Assembly (NCBI GenBank): GCA_030601845.1
Contig: JAUWAY010000005.1
Location: forward strand, 24,792 to 88,791
Direction of reading: 5' to 3'
Length of the DNA: 64,000 nt
Origin: Phycisphaerae bacterium
GTDB taxonomy: Bacteria > Planctomycetota > Phycisphaerae > Sedimentisphaerales > Anaerobacaceae
Below the pieces are notes generated by a model, which was not told where the DNA came from, did not search any database, and saw only the letters and a program-made list of their open reading frames with translations. Shown here one piece after another: positions 26,794-34,675 of this stretch. A program made the translations under genes and the position numbers. The stretch's first letter is position 1; each line of letters opens with the position of its first letter.

Positions 26794-28170
26794 ATGAAAA
26801 AGTCTTTATTAACGCGGCGAACATTCATAAAGAAGACTTCAGCAAGGTTAGCCGGCGCAGCCTTAGCCACTGCCGGGACGGGTTCTCTTTATGGAGATAT
26901 TGTTAAAAAAACAAACACCCTTGCCATTCTTGGCGGCAGTCCTGTCCGCACCAGGCCGTTTCTTTCCACCTGGCCTATTTTCGATGAGAGTGAAGAAAAA
27001 GCCCTGTTGAAAGCGCTTCGCAGCCGAAACTGGTGCTGTTTGAAAGGTAACGTTGTTTACGACTTTGAAAAAGCCTTCGCGGACGCAATGGGTGCGCCTT
27101 ACTGCGCTTTGTCAAATGGAGGAACTACCGCGCTTAGTGCTTCTCTGCACGTGCTCGGTGTAGGTCCCGGTGATGAGGTCATTACTACGCCGCACACATT
27201 TATCGCAACTATCAATGTTATATGCAATGCGCATGCACTACCTGTATTTGTTGATGTTGACCCTGACACCGGCTCGATGAATGCTGACCTTATAGAAGAT
27301 GCTATAACAGAACATACAAAGGTAATTCTGCCTGTTCATCTGGCTGGGTACCCGGCAGATATAGAGAAAATTATGTCCATAGCCAACAAGTATAAAATTC
27401 CCGTTGTTGAAGATGCATGCCAATCGGTGTTCGCTGAAGTAAATAATAAAAAAGTCGGCACATTCGGCACCACGGGCTGTATCAGTTTTCAGGAGTGGAA
27501 ATCATTGGTGTGCGGTGAAGGCGGCGCCATCCTTGGAGGTGATGAAGACCTGATGCACAGGTGTGCGGCATTTGTAAACAATGGAAGAGACCCGAAAAAA
27601 ACCAAAAGTGGCTTTCCTTATCCCGGGTCCAATCATCGAATGACGGAATTTCAGGCTGCCATTCTTACAGAACAGTTTAAGCGTTTTAAGAAACAAGACA
27701 AGATTCGTCAGAAAAATGGGAAATACATTGAGGAGAAATTAAAAGAAATTCCCGGCCTCAAACCCAGAAAGCTATACTGTGAAGAAACGAGAATCACATA
27801 CGTCAGGTTTGAGTTAGATTACGATAGAGAATATTTTCACAATGTTTCTGCATCAAAGTTCGCAGAGGCCGTTCAGGCCGAAGGTGTCCCAATTTCAGGC
27901 GAAGAAAGAAGATACACAAGAGGGTGTCACAAGGAAGGGATGTTAGAAGAGCACCTGAATTCGCACGCATTCGGCGCGGCATTCTCCAAAGCCCGGCTTA
28001 AAAAATACAGAGAATCCTTACACCTGCCGGTTATGGATAATATCAGGCCAAGCGGCAAAGAAATGCTTTCTATAGAGGGCAAAACGGCTTTTCTCGGCGC
28101 CAAGAAAGATATGGACGATATTATAGAAGCCATTACAAAGGTCGCAAAGAATACCGATAAACTGACATAG
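26794..28170 (+). CDS. Tat-exported DegT/DnrJ/EryC1/StrS-family PLP aminotransferase
   Basis: 458 residues from the ATG at 26794 (TAGGAG). The N-terminus MKKSLLTRRTFIKKTSARLA is a twin-arginine signal. The rest is a fold-type I PLP enzyme of the sugar-aminotransferase class: YCALSNGGTTALSASLHVLG, GDEVITTPHTFIATINVI, VVEDACQS, and the PLP-binding Lys in SFQEWKSLVCGEGGAI; SNHRMTEFQAAIL is the partner-subunit loop. The family normally acts in the cytoplasm on UDP-/dTDP-keto sugars; Tat export implies a cofactor-loaded periplasmic enzyme. It precedes the ceramidase-like gene by 141 bp, likely co-expressed. Confidence 0.9.
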   Translation: MKKSLLTRRTFIKKTSARLAGAALATAGTGSLYGDIVKKTNTLAILGGSPVRTRPFLSTWPIFDESEEKALLKALRSRNWCCLKGNVVYDFEKAFADAMGAPYCALSNGGTTALSASLHVLGVGPGDEVITTPHTFIATINVICNAHALPVFVDVDPDTGSMNADLIEDAITEHTKVILPVHLAGYPADIEKIMSIANKYKIPVVEDACQSVFAEVNNKKVGTFGTTGCISFQEWKSLVCGEGGAILGGDEDLMHRCAAFVNNGRDPKKTKSGFPYPGSNHRMTEFQAAILTEQFKRFKKQDKIRQKNGKYIEEKLKEIPGLKPRKLYCEETRITYVRFELDYDREYFHNVSASKFAEAVQAEGVPISGEERRYTRGCHKEGMLEEHLNSHAFGAAFSKARLKKYRESLHLPVMDNIRPSGKEMLSIEGKTAFLGAKKDMDDIIEAITKVAKNTDKLT

Positions 28171-28179
28171 TGTTAAAAT

Positions 28180-28251
28180 TCAGCAGAAATCAGAAGTCTG
28201 ATGTCAGAAGTCAGATTTTTCTGTCTTCTGTTCTCTGTCTTCTGACTTCTG
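28180..28251. repeat. 7-bp arrays (AATCAGA and TCTTCTG types)
   Basis: Units AATCAGA, AGTCTGA, TGTCAGA, AGTCAGA, then TCTTCTG, TTCTCTG, TCTTCTG, ACTTCTG (28224-28251) between two genes. The two halves are roughly complementary and could pair. Confidence 0.75.
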
Positions 28252-28311
28252 GTGGTTTTAGAGGCAACAATATGTTGTTCCGAAAAAAGCATTATGTTAG
28301 GGAGGATTACT

Positions 28312-29625
28312 ATGAGAACACTATCGCTGGTTTGGCTTAAGCGAGTTTGGACTGTCGCCATAGTTTTTACTATTTGTCTTTTCTCTGCAACATCAATTGT
28401 ACAATCCAGGGAAAGTGAAAATATTTTGCGCGCAGGGGCTGCAAAGGTCGATATAACACCGAAAAAACCTGTTAAAATGGCCGGCTATGCAAGTCGAACA
28501 GGATTATCGAAAGGTGTTCACGACCCGTTATCCGCGCGAGTAATCGTATTTGAAAATAATGGTAAACGCCTTGTGCTGGTCTCAACAGACCTGATTGGTT
28601 TTTATAATGGAACCGCCGAGCATTTTCGGAAAGTTATCTTAGATGAATTCAAACTCAAGCCGTCTGAACTTTTTCTCAGCGGCATACATACACACGCCGG
28701 GCCGAGTCTGACCATAGACAAGGAAAATGGGCATGCGAATAATCTCGAATATACAGAAAACTTGAAAGGTAAGTTAATAGAAGCAATTCGCAAAGCATTC
28801 GATAATATGGGGTCAGTCCATATAGGTGTAGGTATTGGATATTCCCCGGTTGGCAACAATCGACGTGAGCTAAAAATCAGTGCTATCGGGGAAAGTTCAA
28901 TAAAGCTCGGACGCAATCCCTATGGTCCGACCGACAAGGAAGTTCTGGTGATGAAAGTGGCAAAACCTGACGGCGCTGTCATTGCAGCAGCATTTGATTA
29001 TGCGATACACGCTACCTGTTTAAGTGGTAAAAACCATATTATCAGCGGCGATGTCCTGGGATTAGCCGAGCAGTTTGTCGAAAAGATACTTGGTGAAGAT
29101 GTAATTGCTCCTGCATTTACAGGTGCCTCCGGCAACATCAACCCGTGGTTTAAAGGGCTTCCTGCATTCAACACCGAACCCGGCTGGATTCCGGAACCTG
29201 TACTGCTGGGAACGATGTTAGGTGAAGAAGTAGTGCATGTTTTTCGTGACATTGAAAAAGTTTCCGCCGGTGGAGAAATAAAAACTGCTTTTCTAACGCT
29301 CGAACTTCCCGGTAAACCACGAGATGAAGTTGCTGTGAAGAAAGATTATCCGCCCACCCCACTAAATATAACAGTAGCGCGCATCGGCGATATTGCCTTT
29401 GTAGGTATCGGCTGTGAAGTGCTGACCGAAATCGGTATGGCAATCAAGGATGCTTCTCCCTATAAGCATACGTTTGTGATTACACACTGCAACGGTGCAG
29501 CTGGTTACCTGGCGCCCGAACATCTATACATAGAAGGAGGGTATGAAATCAGGAAAAGCCCCTTCGCGCCTCAAGCAGCCGATATGGTTGCAAAACAGGC
29601 GGTCAAAATGCTTCATGAGTTATAA
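28312..29625 (+). CDS. Neutral/alkaline ceramidase-like exported hydrolase
   Basis: 437 residues from the ATG at 28312 (GGGAGG at 7 bp). Signal peptide (RVWTVAIVFTICLFSATSIV). Catalytic-domain motifs of the neutral ceramidase N-terminal family: LRAGAAKVDITPKKPVKMAG, the zinc-binding GIHTHAGPS, FDYAIHATCLSGKNHIISGD, TGASGNINPW and NGAAGYLAPEHLYIEGGYE. The C-terminal Ig-like domain of true ceramidases is absent. In planctomycetes such proteins are numerous and substrates are mostly unknown. Confidence 0.88.
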   Translation: MRTLSLVWLKRVWTVAIVFTICLFSATSIVQSRESENILRAGAAKVDITPKKPVKMAGYASRTGLSKGVHDPLSARVIVFENNGKRLVLVSTDLIGFYNGTAEHFRKVILDEFKLKPSELFLSGIHTHAGPSLTIDKENGHANNLEYTENLKGKLIEAIRKAFDNMGSVHIGVGIGYSPVGNNRRELKISAIGESSIKLGRNPYGPTDKEVLVMKVAKPDGAVIAAAFDYAIHATCLSGKNHIISGDVLGLAEQFVEKILGEDVIAPAFTGASGNINPWFKGLPAFNTEPGWIPEPVLLGTMLGEEVVHVFRDIEKVSAGGEIKTAFLTLELPGKPRDEVAVKKDYPPTPLNITVARIGDIAFVGIGCEVLTEIGMAIKDASPYKHTFVITHCNGAAGYLAPEHLYIEGGYEIRKSPFAPQAADMVAKQAVKMLHEL

Positions 29626-29714
29626 CGTACACCTTATCCGACAACGAAATTTGCGCGTTTATCCGCAAATCTTCCCAAAGAGACTTAACTGAGAAGAAAT
29701 TTTTGAAATTTTAC

Positions 29715-29788
29715 CACGCCCGGCAGGACTCGAACCTGCGACCTACGGATTAGAAATCCGTTGCTCTATCCGCCTGAGCTACGGGCGC
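29715..29788 (-). tRNA. tRNA-Arg (TCT)
   Basis: 74-nt cloverleaf: acceptor GCGCCCG, D-arm GCTCAGGCGGATAGAGC, anticodon arm ACGGA-TTTCTAA-TCCGT (TCT), T-arm GCAGGTTCGAGTCCTGC. Confidence 0.93.
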
Positions 29789-29816
29789 TTCAATCTTAAG
29801 TCTTTGCAATATAACA

Positions 29817-29851
29817 GCTCCCTGGATATATTATCAAATGTTTCAGGGAGC
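29817..29851. other. Inverted repeat beside tRNA-Arg
   Basis: GCTCCCTG / CAGGGAGC, 8-bp perfect stem with a 19-nt loop. No U-run on either side, so not a clear terminator. Confidence 0.5.
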
Positions 29852-30167
29852 AGAAAGGTAAAAATCAGCCAAAACCGCCATTTCCGTGTCAATCGTCACA
29901 CGTTTTAGCCGCAATATTCTTTAACAGCTTGCCTGCAGAAATAGAGCTTTGGTTCACACAGTCGAGTAATATTTCCTTGTTGTTTGGAATGGGCGGGCAA
30001 CATCGTATAGCCGTAACCGCAGACCACATACTTTAAGTAATTCCGATAATAATTTCATCGCGGAGTCCTATCCTGTGGCTGGACGCAAAGTCCTATCGGA
30101 CCTGGAAAAAGTTGCCTTTTTTGTACCCTGAGCTGATTTGATGAACAGGAATTATTAATTATATTTT

Positions 30168-30313
30168 ATTTGGCGGTTTGTACGAGCACCTTATGCGCTT
30201 GTGGGCGGTCTACGGTGTGGCGCTGCCTTATGTGATTTTGCTCGTGAGAGGCCATATTAGCTCTGGTAACAGCACTATGCCGTACCCTGCTCTGTGCGGG
30301 GACCCCGCCAAAT
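30168..30313 (+). ncRNA. Candidate structured RNA upstream of the GrpE-like gene
   Basis: The 716-bp gap between the ceramidase-like and GrpE-like genes has no protein gene. A 9-bp perfect closing stem (ATTTGGCGG 30168-30176 with CCGCCAAAT 30305-30313) encloses ACGAGCA/TGCTCGT (30182-30188 with 30239-30245), an inner GCGC/GCGC pair and a GGTA/TACC pair, suggesting a branched fold of about 146 nt. It ends 28 bp before the next start, so it could be a 5' leader (riboswitch-like) or an independent RNA. It matches no family I can name. Confidence 0.35.
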
Positions 30314-30341
30314 AGACGGTTAATAACTAAGATTTGAGAAT

Positions 30342-31655
30342 ATGCGTAAAAAATTTGTTATTCTTGGTTTAGTATTATTACTCGCCGGCGCTGCTGTGCT
30401 CGGATGGGTCATTGCTGAGAAAAAGAAAGAACAGCAGCAGGTTGCCCACTATAAATTGAAGTATGGCTCAGAGCCGGACGAGTACCTCAAGCAATATAAT
30501 CAATGGCTGCAATCGGCGGTGGAGCGAACCGAGTTACCCACAGAGTTGGAGAAATACAGGAAAGACAAAACGGCAGCCCAGCTACTACAAGAACAGCAGG
30601 AAAGACTCAAAGCAGACCTGGACAAATTGGCTGCCGGTGAAATGGCAGCCCCGGCCCTTGCCGATATTCTTTACGGCGAGAACTGGCAACAAGAATTGGA
30701 CGAATACAAAGCGCAAAAAGAGCAGAAGGAACTTATCCTTACCAGCTCTATCGTGTGCACATTTACAGGAGGGGGGATTGTTAGCTGGTGGCTGCTGCTG
30801 TGGACGGCTCGCCTGATTATCAGATGCTCGTCTCTTTTAAGGAAATTCTCCACCGATGTTTTCAGACGTCGAGGAGAAGACAAAGATAAACAGCTGACCG
30901 AAGACCCCACAAAAGAAGATTCAGAAAATTCGCAGCAGCAAAAACCCCTTAAGAAACATTCAAAAGTCCTTATAAATTCGGGCTGGCACGATTTTGAGGC
31001 GACCACCAAATGTGGGCCGATGGAAGAGGGACGAGGGACGACAGACGAGAGACGAACATCGAGCATCGAGCATCAAAAATGTCATTCTGAACGAAGCGTT
31101 AGCGAAGTGAAGAATCTCTCTTCCACTGCAGGCCAGATGCTTCGCCTTTCGGCTCAGCATGACAGGCATCGAGAATCGAGCACACTTGAGCATGAAGAGC
31201 CAATCAGAAACAGCCTTAAAGAACTCACCCAACAGGTATCTGCCATTCGTGAATATGCCTCGCAGCAACAGGACAGAGTAGAAAAACTTCAGGATGGATA
31301 TGATTGGAATATTATCAGAACTTTTTGTCTGAGAGTTATTCGTTGCATCGACAATCTCGAAAACCGCATTGATCAGTTATCCAAACAGAATATTGAGACG
31401 ACAGACCTTGAAGAGGTAAGAGATGAGCTCATCTTTGCTCTCGAATCCAGTGGTGTGGAACAATTTGAGCCGGAAATCAACAGTGATTATCGCGGGCAGG
31501 AAAAAAATGCAGAAGCCGTAAAAGACAGAAAACGCTGCAAAGACTCTAAGCTGACAGGCAAAATCGCAAAGGTCATCAGGTCGGGTTACCGATACTTTAT
31601 TGATGAGGAGAATGTCAAGGTAGTACGTGCAGCTCAGGTCAAGCTATTTGGTTGA
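30342..31655 (+). CDS. Membrane-anchored GrpE-like nucleotide exchange factor
   Basis: 437 residues. Two membrane segments (about 5-24 and 132-155, SIVCTFTGGGIVSWWLLLWT) flank a coiled, Gln/Lys-rich 100-residue region. The C-terminal part (about 290-437) is GrpE-like: QQDRVEKLQDGYDWNIIRTF, IRCIDNLENRI, LIFALESSGVEQFEPEINSD, and a final short beta domain GKIAKVIRSGYRYFIDEENV. Residues about 230-286 are read from a 7-bp array and a palindromic repeat, giving a non-native linker. It precedes a non-canonical hsp70 and a TerB-like gene, forming one cluster. Canonical GrpE is soluble and about 190 residues. Confidence 0.75.
   Translation: MRKKFVILGLVLLLAGAAVLGWVIAEKKKEQQQVAHYKLKYGSEPDEYLKQYNQWLQSAVERTELPTELEKYRKDKTAAQLLQEQQERLKADLDKLAAGEMAAPALADILYGENWQQELDEYKAQKEQKELILTSSIVCTFTGGGIVSWWLLLWTARLIIRCSSLLRKFSTDVFRRRGEDKDKQLTEDPTKEDSENSQQQKPLKKHSKVLINSGWHDFEATTKCGPMEEGRGTTDERRTSSIEHQKCHSERSVSEVKNLSSTAGQMLRLSAQHDRHRESSTLEHEEPIRNSLKELTQQVSAIREYASQQQDRVEKLQDGYDWNIIRTFCLRVIRCIDNLENRIDQLSKQNIETTDLEEVRDELIFALESSGVEQFEPEINSDYRGQEKNAEAVKDRKRCKDSKLTGKIAKVIRSGYRYFIDEENVKVVRAAQVKLFG
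31030..31195 (+). repeat. In-frame repeat block inside the GrpE-like gene
   Basis: Seven 7-bp units at 31030-31078 (GACGAGG, GACGACA, GACGAGA, GACGAAC, ATCGAGC, ATCGAGC, ATCAAAA) run into a palindromic element bounded by TGTCATTCTGA (31080-31090) and TCAGCATGACA (31154-31164), followed by more GCATCGAGAATCGAGC-type units. The frame stays open throughout. Confidence 0.88.
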
Positions 31656-31711
31656 CTATTGAATGGTGAATCGAGCGAGGAGTCACGAGCCACGAAATAG
31701 GGGACGTAAAT

Positions 31712-33262
31712 ATGACTAATATAGTAGGTATAGATCTGGGAACAACTTTCTCAGCATTAGCGATTCTCAATGCCATCGGCAAGCCGGAGATAGTCCCAAA
31801 TGCCGATGGCGACAGAATCACTCCATCAGCGATTTTCTTCGATGAAGAGAACCCTGATATAATCCGCGTAGGTATTGAAGCGATTAATTCACGGTATCTG
31901 AATGCTCAAAGGTCGGTTCGCTGGATAAAGCGGCATATGGGAGATGCCAAATACACCAAGAAAGTTGACGGAAAGAGCTGGACTCCTGTGGAATTATCAA
32001 GTCTGATTTTGAAAAAGCTCAAACAGGACTGCTCCGCCGAGCACGGCCAAATCCGTGATGCCGTTATTTCTGTGCCTGCTCATTTTGACGAAGTGCGAAG
32101 AAAAGCAACTATGGATGCCGGAGCTATGGCAGGACTCAACGTCATTGGAATCGTCAATGAACCTGTGGCCGCTGCGTTGTGTTATGCTACTGCCCGCAAG
32201 GTTTCAGGAAAAATCCTCGTATATGACCTCGGCGGAGGAACCTTCGATGTAACCGTAATGGATGTCAAGGGACATCAAATGGAGATTATTTGTTCCCAGG
32301 GTGACCATGCGCTTGGCGGAATCGACTTCGACAGGAAAATATTGGAGATGCTGGAACAAAGCTACAGGGAAAAGTTCGATAGCGAGCTAATCAATTCAGA
32401 CGAGGATAGAGCAAAGTATGAAGACGAAGCCGAAGATATTAAAAAGACATTGTCGAGACGTCCTGTTGCAAAAAAGATGCTCTACGGCTCGGCAGGCAGT
32501 AGAAAAACGGAAATCACCCGCGAGATGTTCGAACAAGCCATTTCCTCGCTGATAACTCGTACAGATATCCTGCTCGAAGTGGTTCTTGAGGAGGCAGGGT
32601 GCCAGCCTTCCGAAATTGACAGGGTGCTCCTGGTAGGTGGCAGCACTCGAATCCCATTAGTCCAGCGGCACCTTGAAAAAATGTTCGCCTTCCCGCCCGA
32701 AACAACGGTTAATGTGGACGAATGTGTTGCGCTCGGTGCCGCTTTACACGCCGGTTTGACAATGCTCAGGGAAAAACCAGATTCGGTTCCGGCGGGAATT
32801 TCCAGCGGACTAAAAGGTATTAACCTCACAGATGTTTGTAATCACAGCTATGGGACTATTTGCGCTCCTGTTGATAAGGAAACCGGGCGACGCACAATTG
32901 CCAATCGTATCATCCTCAAGAAAAACACACCGCTTCCCTGCGAATGTACACAGATGTTCTACACTATGTCTAAAGGACAAACAGAGCTTGAGGTGACCAT
33001 AACCCAGGGTGAAGATACTGCCCCTGAATACGTAAATAAGATTGCAACGTATAAATTTGAGCTTCCCCCGTCTCGGCCGGCAAAATGCCCCATTAAGGTC
33101 ACTTATAGTTATGATGTAAACCAGAGAATGCACTGCAAATTCCAGGACCTTGAATCAGGCAGAGTCCTTGAAGTCGATTTTTGCCTGGACCAAAACGACG
33201 AAATGTCCCAGAGCAACACAACAGAAAAGGCCGAACAGTTGGAGGCCTTGAAAGTCAAATAG
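31712..33262 (+). CDS. Hsp70-family protein, short non-canonical form
   Basis: 516 residues. The ATPase domain is intact: VGIDLGTTFSALAIL (phosphate 1), VYDLGGGTFDVTVMDVK (phosphate 2) and RVLLVGGSTRIPLVQRHLE (adenosine). A reduced substrate-binding beta domain follows (SYGTICAPVDKETGRRTIAN, NTPLPCECTQMFYTMSKGQT). The helical lid and the C-terminal linker of DnaK are missing, so it is about 120 residues shorter than DnaK. Coupled to a membrane GrpE-like protein upstream and a TerB-like protein 20 bp downstream, it is likely a dedicated chaperone acting at the membrane rather than the general DnaK. Confidence 0.9.
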   Translation: MTNIVGIDLGTTFSALAILNAIGKPEIVPNADGDRITPSAIFFDEENPDIIRVGIEAINSRYLNAQRSVRWIKRHMGDAKYTKKVDGKSWTPVELSSLILKKLKQDCSAEHGQIRDAVISVPAHFDEVRRKATMDAGAMAGLNVIGIVNEPVAAALCYATARKVSGKILVYDLGGGTFDVTVMDVKGHQMEIICSQGDHALGGIDFDRKILEMLEQSYREKFDSELINSDEDRAKYEDEAEDIKKTLSRRPVAKKMLYGSAGSRKTEITREMFEQAISSLITRTDILLEVVLEEAGCQPSEIDRVLLVGGSTRIPLVQRHLEKMFAFPPETTVNVDECVALGAALHAGLTMLREKPDSVPAGISSGLKGINLTDVCNHSYGTICAPVDKETGRRTIANRIILKKNTPLPCECTQMFYTMSKGQTELEVTITQGEDTAPEYVNKIATYKFELPPSRPAKCPIKVTYSYDVNQRMHCKFQDLESGRVLEVDFCLDQNDEMSQSNTTEKAEQLEALKVK

Positions 33263-33281
33263 TGCTGTCCGCAGGTGTGAA

Positions 33282-34604
33282 ATGGCCGAACTTCTGATTA
33301 CTATTTTGATTGTGCTTCTGGCACTTGCATTATTGATTTCTCTTGGTTTGGTTAGTTCCCTCGACTTCCGGCTATTAGTCAGCCACTTTAAGTGCTCGGC
33401 TTTGATCGGTCGCTTCGACTTTCGGGAGTTGCTCCGTTGCTTCAACTTTCCAGTTTTGCCCAAAGTGGGCCTCAACGAAGCTGCCAAGCCTTGTGAACAG
33501 CCCGACCCGAAAGTTCTCAATTGTCGAGTTCAACTGATAAGACAGGAAAAGGATAACCGTGTCTTTGACGCTTTTAACGTGGAAATTCGCGGCTCAATTC
33601 ACGCACCAGGAGATAGGCACTATACCACTGTGCAAGTTCTGATAACAGACGTGACAGATGGAATCACCGAAGCTAAACCAGTGCAAGCCCGAGTTGAGCA
33701 GTGGCAGCAGAGTCCCCAAACGCAAAAAAAGGCGTTTGCCTCCCCCCAGCTATACGATTCGCCCGCCTTTTGCTACAACGCCGACCTCGGCAGGCTCCCT
33801 CACGCAGAGAGTATTTTATCAGACTGGACTGCTGTTGCCCAGTTAGACGTGACACCGATGATATTCCCTCGCAAAGGGAAGAGAAACCTGCATTTCAATA
33901 TATCAATACTCTCTCGGGAAAACGGCGAAGAGCTTGCCTGTGCCACCTGCACCTTTAGTTACGAAAATGCCTCGTTTGGCTACATCGATTTACAGGAAAA
34001 TATCCAGCGAACAAAAACCCTCGCGGTGGCACTGGCATTTGCCGTCAGTGCCGCAGATAAAAAACTGTATGATTGCGAAGTTGAACTTATAAAAAACTGG
34101 GCAAGAGGTAACATCGATGTTTCTAAGGTGTCTGATAAAGCCAGGCGCAAATTTGACAAAGCGCTGGACGAGGCGCTTGGTTTTTTCCTCGATGGTAATC
34201 AGCTCGACACATATAAAATCTGTAAAGAAATTGCTGAAATTGCGCCACTCGCAGAACGCTGTGAAATTTTAGACCTTTGCCTGCGTGTAGCACGAGCCAA
34301 CGGCTCCGTCGCCGCCGAGGAACTGGCTATCTTGAAGAACCTGGCAAACTGGCTCGAAGTTGACATGAACAGATTCCGCGCAATGGCGGAAAAAATTCTT
34401 CCGGTTGGTATGCACCAGGTCGAAGATGTGGAAGTTACAATCGGCGTCAATTCGAATATGAGCAAAGAGGAAACACGGCGACATCTCAATAAAGAGTACC
34501 GTAAATGGAATGCAAGGGTTACCAACTTCGACCCTGAAATTCAAACCCAGGCCGACCAGATGCTCAAGCTAATCGCGGAGGCAAGAAGCCAATATGTAGG
34601 GTAG
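33282..34604 (+). CDS. Membrane-anchored TerB-like protein with degenerate J-like tail
   Basis: 440 residues. N-terminal membrane helix (LLITILIVLLALALLISLGL). A central beta-rich region (about 78-225, VQLIRQEKDNRVFDAFNVEI, YTTVQVLITDVTDG) of unknown type. Then a TerB-like helical domain (about 240-370): LAVALAFAVSAADKKLYDCE, LCLRVARANGSVAAEELAIL. The last 55 residues (MSKEETRRHLNKEYRKWNAR, IQTQADQMLKLIAEARSQY) recall helices of a J domain as in DjlA-type TerB-J proteins, but no HPD motif is present. As third gene of the GrpE-Hsp70 cluster it may be the co-chaperone. That assignment is inference. Confidence 0.75.
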   Translation: MAELLITILIVLLALALLISLGLVSSLDFRLLVSHFKCSALIGRFDFRELLRCFNFPVLPKVGLNEAAKPCEQPDPKVLNCRVQLIRQEKDNRVFDAFNVEIRGSIHAPGDRHYTTVQVLITDVTDGITEAKPVQARVEQWQQSPQTQKKAFASPQLYDSPAFCYNADLGRLPHAESILSDWTAVAQLDVTPMIFPRKGKRNLHFNISILSRENGEELACATCTFSYENASFGYIDLQENIQRTKTLAVALAFAVSAADKKLYDCEVELIKNWARGNIDVSKVSDKARRKFDKALDEALGFFLDGNQLDTYKICKEIAEIAPLAERCEILDLCLRVARANGSVAAEELAILKNLANWLEVDMNRFRAMAEKILPVGMHQVEDVEVTIGVNSNMSKEETRRHLNKEYRKWNARVTNFDPEIQTQADQMLKLIAEARSQYVG

Positions 34605-34620
34605 GACGGCTCGGATTCAA

Positions 34621-34658
34621 GGGCGAGCCCCGACCCCTGCGGCAGGGGCGGGGCGAGC
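34621..34658. repeat. GC-rich palindrome, family C copy
   Basis: GGGCGAGC repeats directly on both sides of CCCGACCCCTGCGGCAGGGG (34621-34628 and 34651-34658). Intergenic, between convergent genes. Confidence 0.7.
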
Positions 34659-34675
34659 GTTTATTTTGTTAGAAA

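Noticed and set aside
29860-30160. Protein gene in the gap after tRNA-Arg
   Set aside because: All frames are short and lack ribosome sites; part of the gap looks like structured RNA instead.
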